The notes: generated from the letters alone by a model not told the origin. Counted from the first letter of the stretch, positions 1 to 5,225 are shown. The stretch: 5,225 nucleotides of DNA from Spirochaeta sp. (GCA_030590585.1 JAUUYD010000216.1:1-5225), one strand, 5' to 3'. Translations and numbers: made by a program.

Positions 1-893
1 ATCCGAATCATTTCGCACCCACCCTTGAGGCATTGAAGCAGGGAAAACATGTGATTTGCGAGAAACCCCTGGGATTGAACCTTAAGGAGTGCGAAGCCCT
101 GGTGGAGGCCTCACAGACCTCCGGCTCCAAGCACATGACCTGCTTCAACTATCGTTTCGTCCCGGCGGTCCGGCTGGCCAGGGATCTGATTAATGCCGGG
201 CGGATTGGAAGTATTTATCATATCCGTGCCTGTTACTATCAATCCCCGGGATACGATCCTGCTGCCTCCGCTGAGAAAATCTGGTATTGCCGGCCGGAAC
301 GTGTGGGAATAATGCAGGGTATAGGGTCTCATGTTATCGACTTGTCCCGATTCCTGGTTGGTGAAATCAAATCGGTTGGCGGACTTTCGAGAACCTTCAA
401 CACCAAACGGAGAATGGCGGATGGAAGTACCATTCGGGTGGAAAAGGATGAATTCAATATCGCCACGGTGGAGTTCGAATCCGGGGCCGTCGGAACCTTG
501 GAGAGCTCGGGAATCAGTGTCGGTTACCGGAATCGGAACGAGTTCGAGATATTCGGAACAAAAGGCAGTCTGAAGTTTTCCCTTGAAGATTTGAATCATC
601 TTGATGTATGTATTCCCGAGGAGCAATCCGCCGATACCTCCGGTTACACCCGGGTCTCGGTAACCGAGCCTTTCCATCCGTTACAATGCCGGTATCTTCC
701 CAGGGGGCATAATCAGGGCTGGGAATACGGCCACGTCCATGCTCTGCGTCATTTTCTCGATTGTGTGGCTAACGATACGTCCGTGGAGCCTTACGGTGCG
801 ACGCTGATTGATGGTTACAGGGTTCAGAAAATTATGGATTGTCTTTTTGAGGCTTCTGAAACAGAAAAAAGAATCAATATCAGATACAAATGA
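1..893 (+). CDS. Gfo/Idh/MocA-family NAD(P)-dependent oxidoreductase, 5'-truncated by the window edge
   Basis: The frame is open from the first complete codon (position 3) and ends at TGA 891-893, giving 297 residues less the stop. The usual N-terminal 70-90 residues, including the GxGxxG dinucleotide-binding loop, lie upstream. The first visible residues (PNHFAPTLEALKQGKHVICE) match the end of the Rossmann fold, where the family has 'H...A..AL..GKHV..EKP'. The catalytic-site EKP lies at 60-68, with its Lys at 63-65. The C-terminal alpha/beta domain follows, with the family signature GSHVIDLSRFLVGEI; its His is at 330-332 and Asp at 339-341. Family members oxidise or reduce a sugar or cyclitol hydroxyl using NAD(P). 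This gene is followed after 8 bases by a second family member and then by a sulfatase, so a sugar-catabolic role is likely. It resembles the broad 'predicted dehydrogenase' (MviM) group, and no specific substrate can be assigned. The family call is secure and the substrate is unknown. Confidence 0.93.
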   Translation, partial: PNHFAPTLEALKQGKHVICEKPLGLNLKECEALVEASQTSGSKHMTCFNYRFVPAVRLARDLINAGRIGSIYHIRACYYQSPGYDPAASAEKIWYCRPERVGIMQGIGSHVIDLSRFLVGEIKSVGGLSRTFNTKRRMADGSTIRVEKDEFNIATVEFESGAVGTLESSGISVGYRNRNEFEIFGTKGSLKFSLEDLNHLDVCIPEEQSADTSGYTRVSVTEPFHPLQCRYLPRGHNQGWEYGHVHALRHFLDCVANDTSVEPYGATLIDGYRVQKIMDCLFEASETEKRINIRYK

Positions 894-896
894 GGA
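892..896 (+). promoter_or_regulatory. Ribosome binding site deciding the start of the second oxidoreductase
   Basis: GAGGA overlaps the stop codon of the upstream gene and lies 5 bases before ATG 902. The alternative ATG at 890, which would give an ATGA overlap with the upstream stop, has only A/T-rich sequence and no purine core before it. This favours 902 and suggests translational coupling with the upstream gene. Confidence 0.7.
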
Positions 897-901
897 CAGA
901 T

Positions 902-1984
902 ATGGCAAAGAGACAATACACGGTGCTGGTTGTCGGTTGTGGTGAGATGGGGAGTTCTCATGCCCGTGCTTACGAGAAAATTCCCGAATATGAAATCGTT
1001 GGTCTGGTAAGCCGAAATCCTGAGAGCCGGGAACGGCTCAATCGCGAACTTGCCGGAGATTATCCTTTATACGCTGATTTTGAAGAGGCCCTGGAACAGA
1101 CCAATCCGGAGATTGTCTCCCTATCGACGTACCCGAATACGCATGCGCCTTTTGCCCTCAAGGCTCTGGAGAAAGGTTGTCATCTTTTTATTGAAAAACC
1201 TCTGGCGGATACAGTTGAGAGTGCGGAGAAAGTGGCCCGATTGGCATTGGAAATGAATCGCAAGATCGTCGTGGGTTATATCCTGAGGCATCATCCGTCC
1301 TGGGTGAAGTTCATCGAGATTGCCAGGGGACTCGGCAAGCCCCTGGTGATGAGAATGAACTTGATAATCCAGAGCAGCGGCGCCAGGTGGAGAAAACAGA
1401 AGAAGATGATGGAATCCATACCGCCTATGGTGGACTGTGGTGTGCATTATCTCGATGTGATGTGCCAGATGACTGAATCTGACCCCGTAAGCGTTTCGGC
1501 CATCGGGGTCCAACTCTCCGATGAGGTGATGAAACCCGAGAACTATAACTACGGACATCTTCAGGTAAGCTTCGAGGATGGTTCCGTCGGCTGGTATGAA
1601 GCGGGTTTTGGGCCGATGATGAGCGTAAATGCCTTTTTCGTGAAGGATGTCACCGGGCCGAAGGGAAGCGCCAGCATTGTATCCAATGATAAGAAACCTG
1701 CTAAGAAAGCGGATGTGTTGGAAGATCATGTGAGGACGGATTCGATTCGGATTCATTACCAGGATCGGGATGAAGATGATATTTTTGTGAGGCAGGACGA
1801 GTTTCTGGATATGACAGAAGAACCGGATCATGACGAATTATGCCGCCTGGAACAGGAACACCTGCTCAAGGCCATAACGGATGATTACGACCTCACCGGG
1901 CATTTGAATACAGCGGTTAATAGCCTGAGGATTGCACTGGCGGCGGACAGAGCCGTTCGGGAAGGGCGTACGATTAAGCTTTAA
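902..1984 (+). CDS. Gfo/Idh/MocA-family oxidoreductase, complete
   Basis: This is a 360-residue protein, a normal family length. The N-terminal Rossmann fold opens with the strand TVLVVGCGEMG, so the glycine loop is G12-x-G14-x-x-G17. This is followed by HARAYE and a second strand ending VSRN. The catalytic EKP is at E98-K99-P100. The C-terminal sheet domain carries DCGVHYLDVM, with H182 and D185 in the usual active-site positions. A later stretch, YNYGHLQVSFEDGSVGWYEAG, is typical of one well-conserved subgroup of predicted dehydrogenases; this is recalled, not searched. The ATG at 902 is chosen over ATG 890 because of the GAGGA five bases upstream and because the family usually begins only a few residues before the first strand. 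It differs clearly from the upstream paralogue, so the two probably act on different steps or substrates. The sulfatase follows after 13 bases in the same operon. The function is a cytoplasmic NAD(P)-dependent sugar or cyclitol oxidoreductase with unknown substrate. Confidence 0.95.
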   Translation: MAKRQYTVLVVGCGEMGSSHARAYEKIPEYEIVGLVSRNPESRERLNRELAGDYPLYADFEEALEQTNPEIVSLSTYPNTHAPFALKALEKGCHLFIEKPLADTVESAEKVARLALEMNRKIVVGYILRHHPSWVKFIEIARGLGKPLVMRMNLIIQSSGARWRKQKKMMESIPPMVDCGVHYLDVMCQMTESDPVSVSAIGVQLSDEVMKPENYNYGHLQVSFEDGSVGWYEAGFGPMMSVNAFFVKDVTGPKGSASIVSNDKKPAKKADVLEDHVRTDSIRIHYQDRDEDDIFVRQDEFLDMTEEPDHDELCRLEQEHLLKAITDDYDLTGHLNTAVNSLRIALAADRAVREGRTIKL

Positions 1985-1986
1985 TC

Positions 1987-1992
1987 AGGGAG
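1987..1992 (+). promoter_or_regulatory. Ribosome binding site of the sulfatase gene
   Basis: AGGGAG lies 5 bases before ATG 1998. It fixes the sulfatase start there, not at an in-frame start at 1932 that lies inside the upstream coding sequence. It sits 2 bases after the upstream TAA stop, as expected for consecutive genes on one transcript. Confidence 0.75.
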
Positions 1993-1997
1993 AAATC

Positions 1998-3677
1998 ATG
2001 CAGAATAAATCAATTTCACACAAGCGATATCTGGATCCATTACGGGGAACGGGTCCTTATACTGTTGATACTCAGGATACTGGACAGCAGCAAAATATTG
2101 TTTTTATCAGTGTAGATATGCTTCCAATGGAGTTTCACCATAATGTGACCGGTGGTTTTCCGATTGAAACCCCCAACATTGATTCTCTCAGTAAGGATGG
2201 AGTCAGTTTTCAGAATGCCTTCTGTACATCTCCCCTCTGTACTCCTTCACGCGCTTCTTATTTAACAGGTCGGTATTCTTATATCACCGGTAATGGGGAG
2301 CGTTCTCATGATGGGCAGGAGGGCCATATCCGTGAAAATGATATCATGTGGGGTGAATACCTGAAATCTGAAGGATATCATATGCGGCATGTCGGGAAAT
2401 CTCATGTCGGAACCCATAAAATGATGGATCTTTTTACCGAAAATGATTCTCCCTGGGATCGCTGGTCTCCTCCCTGGTTTGATGATGACCAGTATCTTAC
2501 CTATCTTGCGGATATTGGATTAACTCCACTTGAGTTTGCGAATTCTCTATATGGAGTTTCCGCCGACGGCACCAAAAACGGGAATTTCTATGGCGGCTAT
2601 ATCGCACCCCAACGTGGAAAACCCTTTCCTGAAGACGGGACATATCCGGCTTTTCTGGTTCACAAAGCCATACAAGCCTTGAAAACACAGAATAATGATA
2701 AGCCGTCATTTCTACAGTTGGATTTTTTTGGGCCGCACCAGCCATTTGCCATACCAGGAGGAATGGAGGAACGGGCAGATGAGCTTCGGGAGACACTTAC
2801 TCTTCCGGAATCATTTCTGTCACTCATGAAGAATGAGTTTTTAACACCATCCGGAGAGCCCCGGATATATCGCTTATACCGGAAGAACTGGGGATTAACC
2901 GATGCTGAGGTTGTTCGGGAGTATCGTATTGCGAATATTCTCCAGTATGAATTGATAGATAAGATGATTGGCAAGCTCTTATCCTATCTGAAAGATTCCG
3001 GAATGTATGATAATACCTGGATATATTTTATAGCCGATCATGGTGAAATGAATTGTGAAATGGGGTTGATTGATAAGGGCACATACCTGAATCCGCGTGT
3101 CATGCGAGTTCCGATGGTAGTGAAACCTCCAGTTTCCCGTAAACAAACCTGGAAACCCGGTGCGGTTGTTAAGGGTATTGTTTCCCTGCTTGATATTGCC
3201 CCGACAATTCTCAATGAAGCAGGAATTGAGATTCCGGAACGGCTTGATGGATTACGTCTTCATTCAGCACTGGCCGGTGATGAGCGACCTGAAGAATCTT
3301 CTCTCATGTGTGAAATATGGAATCATACTATGCCGAATCTTGCGGTAGGGACAATATTCAAGTCTAAATTCGGAGGGTATCGATTCTTCTCCTATAATAT
3401 GACCGACGACAGAGATGAATTATACGAAATTAACGATGATGCTGAATTGAGAAATCTTATATCCGATATGTCTCTTATTCAGGATAATGCGGAGGGTTCG
3501 TCCGATCCTGTAATTGAAGCTCATCATGAAGCAATCCGCGTCCTTGAGAAGAGGTTGGACCGGGACGTCCGATGGTTTCAATACGCCAGATATCTTCGTC
3601 TTGAATATGCGCATATTGTCGGAATGGATGAGGATAACCAGCTATTTTGGAGCCCATTAATACCAAATGAATGTTAG
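1998..3677 (+). CDS. Type I (formylglycine) sulfatase, apparently cytoplasmic
   Basis: The 559-residue protein belongs to the alkaline phosphatase/sulfatase superfamily (COG3119-like). The first strand NIVFISVD ends in metal ligand D40. The sulfatase signature CTPSRASYLTGR places C81 (TGT 2238-2240) as the cysteine converted to formylglycine, the nucleophilic hydrate that cleaves sulfate esters. Further active-site elements are GKSHVG (K134, H136), FFGPHQPF (H247) and ADHGEMNCEMGLIDKGTY (D347, H348, K360). A C-terminal subdomain with DELYEIND...LRNL is typical of sulfatases. The N-terminus is polar and has no hydrophobic signal peptide or lipobox, so the enzyme should stay in the cytoplasm. 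It needs a maturation enzyme (FGE or anSME), which is not in this window. It is the last gene of the operon with two Gfo/Idh/MocA oxidoreductases, which suggests desulfation of an imported sulfated sugar. A phosphonate/phosphodiester hydrolase of the same fold is the main alternative. Its GC content is lower than that of its neighbours. Confidence 0.95.
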   Translation: MQNKSISHKRYLDPLRGTGPYTVDTQDTGQQQNIVFISVDMLPMEFHHNVTGGFPIETPNIDSLSKDGVSFQNAFCTSPLCTPSRASYLTGRYSYITGNGERSHDGQEGHIRENDIMWGEYLKSEGYHMRHVGKSHVGTHKMMDLFTENDSPWDRWSPPWFDDDQYLTYLADIGLTPLEFANSLYGVSADGTKNGNFYGGYIAPQRGKPFPEDGTYPAFLVHKAIQALKTQNNDKPSFLQLDFFGPHQPFAIPGGMEERADELRETLTLPESFLSLMKNEFLTPSGEPRIYRLYRKNWGLTDAEVVREYRIANILQYELIDKMIGKLLSYLKDSGMYDNTWIYFIADHGEMNCEMGLIDKGTYLNPRVMRVPMVVKPPVSRKQTWKPGAVVKGIVSLLDIAPTILNEAGIEIPERLDGLRLHSALAGDERPEESSLMCEIWNHTMPNLAVGTIFKSKFGGYRFFSYNMTDDRDELYEINDDAELRNLISDMSLIQDNAEGSSDPVIEAHHEAIRVLEKRLDRDVRWFQYARYLRLEYAHIVGMDEDNQLFWSPLIPNEC

Positions 3678-3796
3678 GAAAATTAATCTGAAGCAGCAAG
3701 GTCCAAAATGGACAAAAGAGGGAAAGACTGCTCAATATCGATAACACGCACTATATGGAGATAAGACTATCGCTTCTATTGTCTTCGTGAGAGTAA

Positions 3797-3857
3797 ATAC
3801 AGGGCAATGCCAGTTTAGAGTTTCCTGTTCAAAGCCCGGAGGGGCTCGCCCCTGTAT
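3797..3857. repeat. Inverted-repeat element with nested hairpins
   Basis: ATACAGGG (3797-3804) is the exact reverse complement of CCCTGTAT (3850-3857), bounding a 61-base segment. Inside it, AGCCC/GGGCT (3833-3837 with 3842-3846, 4-base loop) and AGGGG/CCCCT (3840-3844 with 3849-3853, 4-base loop) use overlapping bases, so only one can form at a time. This could be an intergenic palindromic repeat, a transcription-end structure or a small mobile-element remnant. The sequence alone does not decide between them. Confidence 0.5.
3831..3846 (-). terminator. Possible weak intrinsic terminator of the ATPase-D/UspA/EIIA operon
   Basis: On the minus strand, AGCCC-CTCC-GGGCT forms a 5-bp G/C-rich stem with a 4-base loop, followed by only TTT (including the last stem base) and then G. 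It lies about 110 bases past the EIIA stop. The short T-tract makes it a poor example, and Rho-dependent or structure-only ending is equally possible. Confidence 0.25.
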
Positions 3858-3877
3858 CGTAAGATGGCGAAGTATAC

Positions 3878-3906
3878 GCTTGTCTCACTGTATCAGTGAA
3901 ACGGGC
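3878..3906. other. Imperfect hairpin between the convergent operons
   Basis: TCACTG (3885-3890) and CAGTGA (3894-3899) form a perfect 6-bp stem around a 3-base TAT loop. After one C/A mismatch (3884/3900) the stem extends by six more pairs to 3878/3906, two of them G-U in plus-strand RNA. No T-tract follows on either strand, so it is not a standard intrinsic terminator. It could protect 3' ends or be a binding palindrome. Confidence 0.4.
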
Positions 3907-3956
3907 ACTCTATTCAGGCTTCATCGGGATTTTTTCTGACCCCAGTTAATCATCAT

Positions 3957-4403
3957 TCACTCGTGGATAAGACGTACTACTTCCCCGGGTGTGGATGCCG
4001 CGACCAGTGCTCGAAGGAACGCAGTGGACCGGGACATCCCGGCAATTTCCGACAGGGCTTCGATATGGAGGCCGGATTGGTCGGGTGCGGCCAATATCAT
4101 AAAGAACAAGGTGGACAAGCCGCCGTCCAGGGCTTGGAATTCTATTCCCTTCGGGGCGATACCGATAGCTATCCGGAGATCGTCCACAGCAGGTGTTTTT
4201 GCGTGGGGGACGGCGATTCCGTTCTCCAGGCCTGTGCTGCCCAGGCCTTCCCGTTCCAACAGGGAGTTGTAGACCGAGGCTTCATCCTTAACCTGTCCAT
4301 TGGCTACCAGGATCTGGAGAAGCTCCTTGAGCACTTCGGGTTTTGTTGTGGATTCCAGAGGGATTTTAACGACGTCTTCGGTTATTTTATCAATTAGTGC
4401 CAT
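3957..4403 (-). CDS. Stand-alone PTS EIIA domain protein (fructose/mannitol, PtsN-like type)
   Basis: The 148-residue protein is a single EIIA type-2 domain (PF00359 family) of normal length. The signature GLENGIAVPHAKT places the phosphorylatable histidine at H67. The second active-site histidine is H113 in DQSGLHIEALSEI, preceded by the core strand TLFFMILAAPD. The start at 4403 is chosen because TAGGAG (4415-4420) lies 11 bases upstream and the domain begins at once (MALIDKITEDVV). An in-frame extension to 4481 lies inside the UspA gene and has no domain match. No EIIB or EIIC is fused or adjacent, so it is more likely a regulatory phosphoacceptor, as in the PtsN/nitrogen PTS, than a sugar-transport component. 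It would be phosphorylated by HPr or NPr and act on a partner protein. It is the last gene of the operon with UspA and V-ATPase subunit D, so the partner may concern ion or energy balance. That link is inferred. Confidence 0.92.
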   Translation of the reverse strand: MALIDKITEDVVKIPLESTTKPEVLKELLQILVANGQVKDEASVYNSLLEREGLGSTGLENGIAVPHAKTPAVDDLRIAIGIAPKGIEFQALDGGLSTLFFMILAAPDQSGLHIEALSEIAGMSRSTAFLRALVAASTPGEVVRLIHE

Positions 4404-4414
4404 ATCGGTATTTT

Positions 4415-4420
4415 CTCCTA
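4415..4420 (-). promoter_or_regulatory. Ribosome binding site of the EIIA gene, overlapping the UspA stop codon
   Basis: On the minus strand TAGGAG contains the TAG stop of the UspA gene (4420-4418) and continues into the purine core, with an 11-base spacer to ATG 4403. A ribosome ending UspA would sit on this site, which suggests coupled translation. It also decides against a longer start at 4481. Confidence 0.65.
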
Positions 4421-4909
4421 TTCCTCGAGAGCGAACAAGTCGTCCACCCTGTCCTCGTCTTTCACGATGAGCACAGAACAAGGGGCGCTGCGCATCAATC
4501 TTTCCGATTCATTGTAGAATTCATCAAGGCGGCTGCGGACGTGAGCCAGTTCGCCGATTATAAGGAGGTCTATATCTTTCTCTTCTATAACCCGAAGAAG
4601 TTCCTGGTGCACGCTGCCGCTGGTTTTGATGGTTTCTATCTCAATGCCTTTCGACGCCGCAGTCCGGGCGGCATGCCCCAGGTACCGGTTGGCATCTTCC
4701 TCGATATCCCTGGCGTATTCCGCTTCTTCTGCGGCCAGAAAAATATGTGTTTTGCGTAAATCGCTGAGAGCCCGGGTATTGACAACATACGCCCCGAGAA
4801 GCTGGGCATGGACGCTCCTGGCCAGAAGAATACCGTATTCACAGGCTACGAGGGATTCCTCGCTTCCATCGATATTAACCAGAATTCGCTGAATTGGTCC
4901 TTTTATCAT
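4418..4909 (-). CDS. Universal stress protein (UspA fold) with degenerate nucleotide-binding motif
   Basis: This 163-residue single Usp domain has the usual family length. The first strand QRILVNIDGSEES (D14 conserved) is followed by helix CEYGILLARSVHAQLLGAYVV. Near the C-terminus, IDLLIIGE and then RSAPCSVLIVKD match the last two strands. ATP-binding Usp proteins carry G-x2-G-x9-G-S/T here. In this protein only G119 remains; the second Gly is A122, and the third Gly and Ser/Thr are Y132 and N133. ATP binding is therefore unlikely, as in the E. coli UspA subgroup. The start is well supported by AAGGAGG (4914-4920) four bases upstream. Its ATG overlaps the TGA of V-ATPase subunit D (ATGA, 4906-4909), and EIIA follows. 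The middle, residues ~55-80, is a charged helix rich in Ala, Glu and Arg. The role is probably cytoplasmic and regulatory or protective; the target is unknown. Confidence 0.92.
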   Translation of the reverse strand: MIKGPIQRILVNIDGSEESLVACEYGILLARSVHAQLLGAYVVNTRALSDLRKTHIFLAAEEAEYARDIEEDANRYLGHAARTAASKGIEIETIKTSGSVHQELLRVIEEKDIDLLIIGELAHVRSRLDEFYNESERLMRSAPCSVLIVKDEDRVDDLFALEE

Positions 4910-5225
4910 AAGCCCTCCTTCTGTTCCAGACGTGTTTTCACCAACTTCATCAACGTGAACATTTCCCGTTCATTTTCTTCCAGGCGTTCACGTATCTGCT
5001 TCACAGCAATATCCAGCTCCGGAATGGCGATACGTTCCAATGCGTTTACCTTGCGAATGGTACGCTTGACTTCCCGGGCCAGACGAAAAATGGAGACTTT
5101 CAACTCCGCCAGACGGCCCATCAGTTTGAGTGCATCCTTGAAACCTTCAATGGAATCGTCCACCCAGAACGAGGTGCCGGCGGGGCTGAAGTAGGGTGGA
5201 TTCTCGTGGAATTCGGTTTCAACGA
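4906..5225 (-). CDS. atpD: V-type (V/A) ATP synthase subunit D, C-terminal part (gene continues beyond the window)
   Basis: The minus-strand frame is open to the window edge, and 105 residues plus the stop are visible out of about 200 usual for the family. The visible part starts at VETEFHENPPYFSPAGTSFW. A long helix follows (residues DDSIEGFKDALKL to AREVKRTI), then the diagnostic IRKVNALERIAIPELDIAVK, which corresponds to the RVNALE...IP motif of subunit D. A second long charged helix (IRERLEENEREMFTLMKLVK) ends the protein. Subunit D is the antiparallel coiled-coil axle of the V1 sector; it turns inside the A3B3 head and couples ATP turnover to H+ or Na+ movement. A GTG at 5163 is in frame but internal, because family sequence continues upstream of it. 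The next genes downstream are UspA and EIIA, not the membrane subunits I and K that often follow D in spirochaetes and chlamydiae. Note that the symbol atpD is also used for the F-type beta subunit, so the V-type meaning (ntpD) is intended. Confidence 0.88.
   Translation of the reverse strand, partial: VETEFHENPPYFSPAGTSFWVDDSIEGFKDALKLMGRLAELKVSIFRLAREVKRTIRKVNALERIAIPELDIAVKQIRERLEENEREMFTLMKLVKTRLEQKEGL
4914..4920 (-). promoter_or_regulatory. Strong ribosome binding site of the UspA gene within the ATPase-D coding end
   Basis: AAGGAGG on the minus strand is a near-perfect anti-16S match, with a 4-base spacer to ATG 4909. It lies inside the last codons of subunit D (encoding KEGL). Together with the ATGA overlap it points to translational coupling of the two genes. 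Confidence 0.75.

Larger units (their letters stand above)
3678..3956. other. Convergent intergenic region, no gene seen
   Basis: This 279-base stretch separates the sulfatase (+) from the EIIA gene (-). No reading frame in it has a plausible ribosome binding site with a recognisable product. It holds a weak 4-bp stem (3701-3713), an 8-bp perfect inverted repeat (3797-3804 with 3850-3857), competing G/C-rich hairpins (3833-3853), an imperfect hairpin (3878-3906) and a T6 run (3930-3935). Both flanking operons must terminate here, yet no textbook hairpin plus long T-tract is present for either strand. Confidence 0.7.

Noticed and set aside
111..677. Long antisense open frame opposite the first oxidoreductase (188 codons), and a similar one at 1121-1831 opposite the second
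   Set aside because: Both are shadow frames of strongly supported genes; they have no recognisable domain and are of improbable composition.
890..901. ATG at 890 as start of the second oxidoreductase, with ATGA overlap
   Set aside because: No ribosome binding site precedes it, while GAGGA sits correctly before ATG 902, and the extra four residues add nothing to the fold.
1932..1997. In-frame upstream extension of the sulfatase (22 extra residues)
   Set aside because: It lies inside the preceding gene in another frame and encodes no signal peptide or domain sequence. AGGGAG five bases before ATG 1998 marks the true start.
3701..3713. GTCC-AAAAT-GGAC hairpin just after the sulfatase as its terminator
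   Set aside because: The stem is only 4 bp and no T-tract follows; it is too weak to call.
3725..3875. Possible decayed transposase fragment on the minus strand (open frame ending near 3725)
   Set aside because: The short translated stretch has no motif I recognise, no start with a ribosome binding site and no flanking target duplication, so it cannot be supported.
3930..3935. T6 run as the tail of a plus-strand terminator
   Set aside because: No G/C-rich stem precedes it; only a 4-bp TCAG/CTGA pairing that encloses the run can be drawn.
4404..4481. Longer start for the EIIA gene (26 extra residues)
   Set aside because: The extension is rich in Arg and Gly, overlaps UspA coding sequence in another frame and lies upstream of the EIIA ribosome binding site.
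4906..5163. An 85-residue stand-alone gene starting at GTG 5163
   Set aside because: The frame stays open to the window edge with subunit D-like sequence upstream of the GTG, so this is an internal codon of a longer gene.

Overview
The window suggests a bacterium of about 50% GC, most likely anaerobic or marine-type. Its last gene is the C-terminal half of a bacterial V/A-type ATPase subunit D, and beside it sits a sulfatase/oxidoreductase sugar-catabolism cluster. V-type ATPases occur in Spirochaetota, Chlamydiota, some Firmicutes, Deinococcota and parts of the PVC group. Of these, a free-living spirochaete with a sulfated-carbohydrate diet fits best. This is an inference from gene content, since no phylogenetic marker lies in the window.

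Positions 1-3677 (+ strand) hold a tight three-gene operon. It contains the C-terminal ~80% of a Gfo/Idh/MocA-family NAD(P)-dependent oxidoreductase whose start lies upstream, a second complete but clearly different Gfo/Idh/MocA oxidoreductase, and a formylglycine (type I) sulfatase. The gaps are 8 and 13 bases, and each downstream gene has its own Shine-Dalgarno sequence. None of the visible N-termini carries an export signal. The likely picture is cytoplasmic processing of an imported sulfated sugar or cyclitol: ester desulfation by the sulfatase, and two redox steps on ring hydroxyls by the oxidoreductases. The substrate cannot be read from the sequence.

Positions 3678-3956 are a 279-base gap between convergent operons. 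It has no convincing gene but holds several inverted repeats, including an 8-bp perfect inverted repeat enclosing two mutually exclusive G/C-rich hairpins. One of these hairpins could be a weak terminator for the minus-strand operon.

Positions 3957-5225 (- strand) hold a second tight operon, read right to left. The order is V-type ATPase subunit D (5' part outside the window), a UspA-fold universal stress protein whose phosphate-binding motif is degenerate, and a stand-alone PTS EIIA domain of the fructose/mannitol (PtsN-like) type. The D and UspA genes overlap by ATGA, and the UspA stop codon lies within the ribosome-binding site of the EIIA gene. Co-transcription of an ion-pumping ATPase subunit with a stress protein and a phosphorylatable PTS protein is the most interesting arrangement here. 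It suggests, but does not prove, that energy or PTS state is linked to membrane ATPase function.
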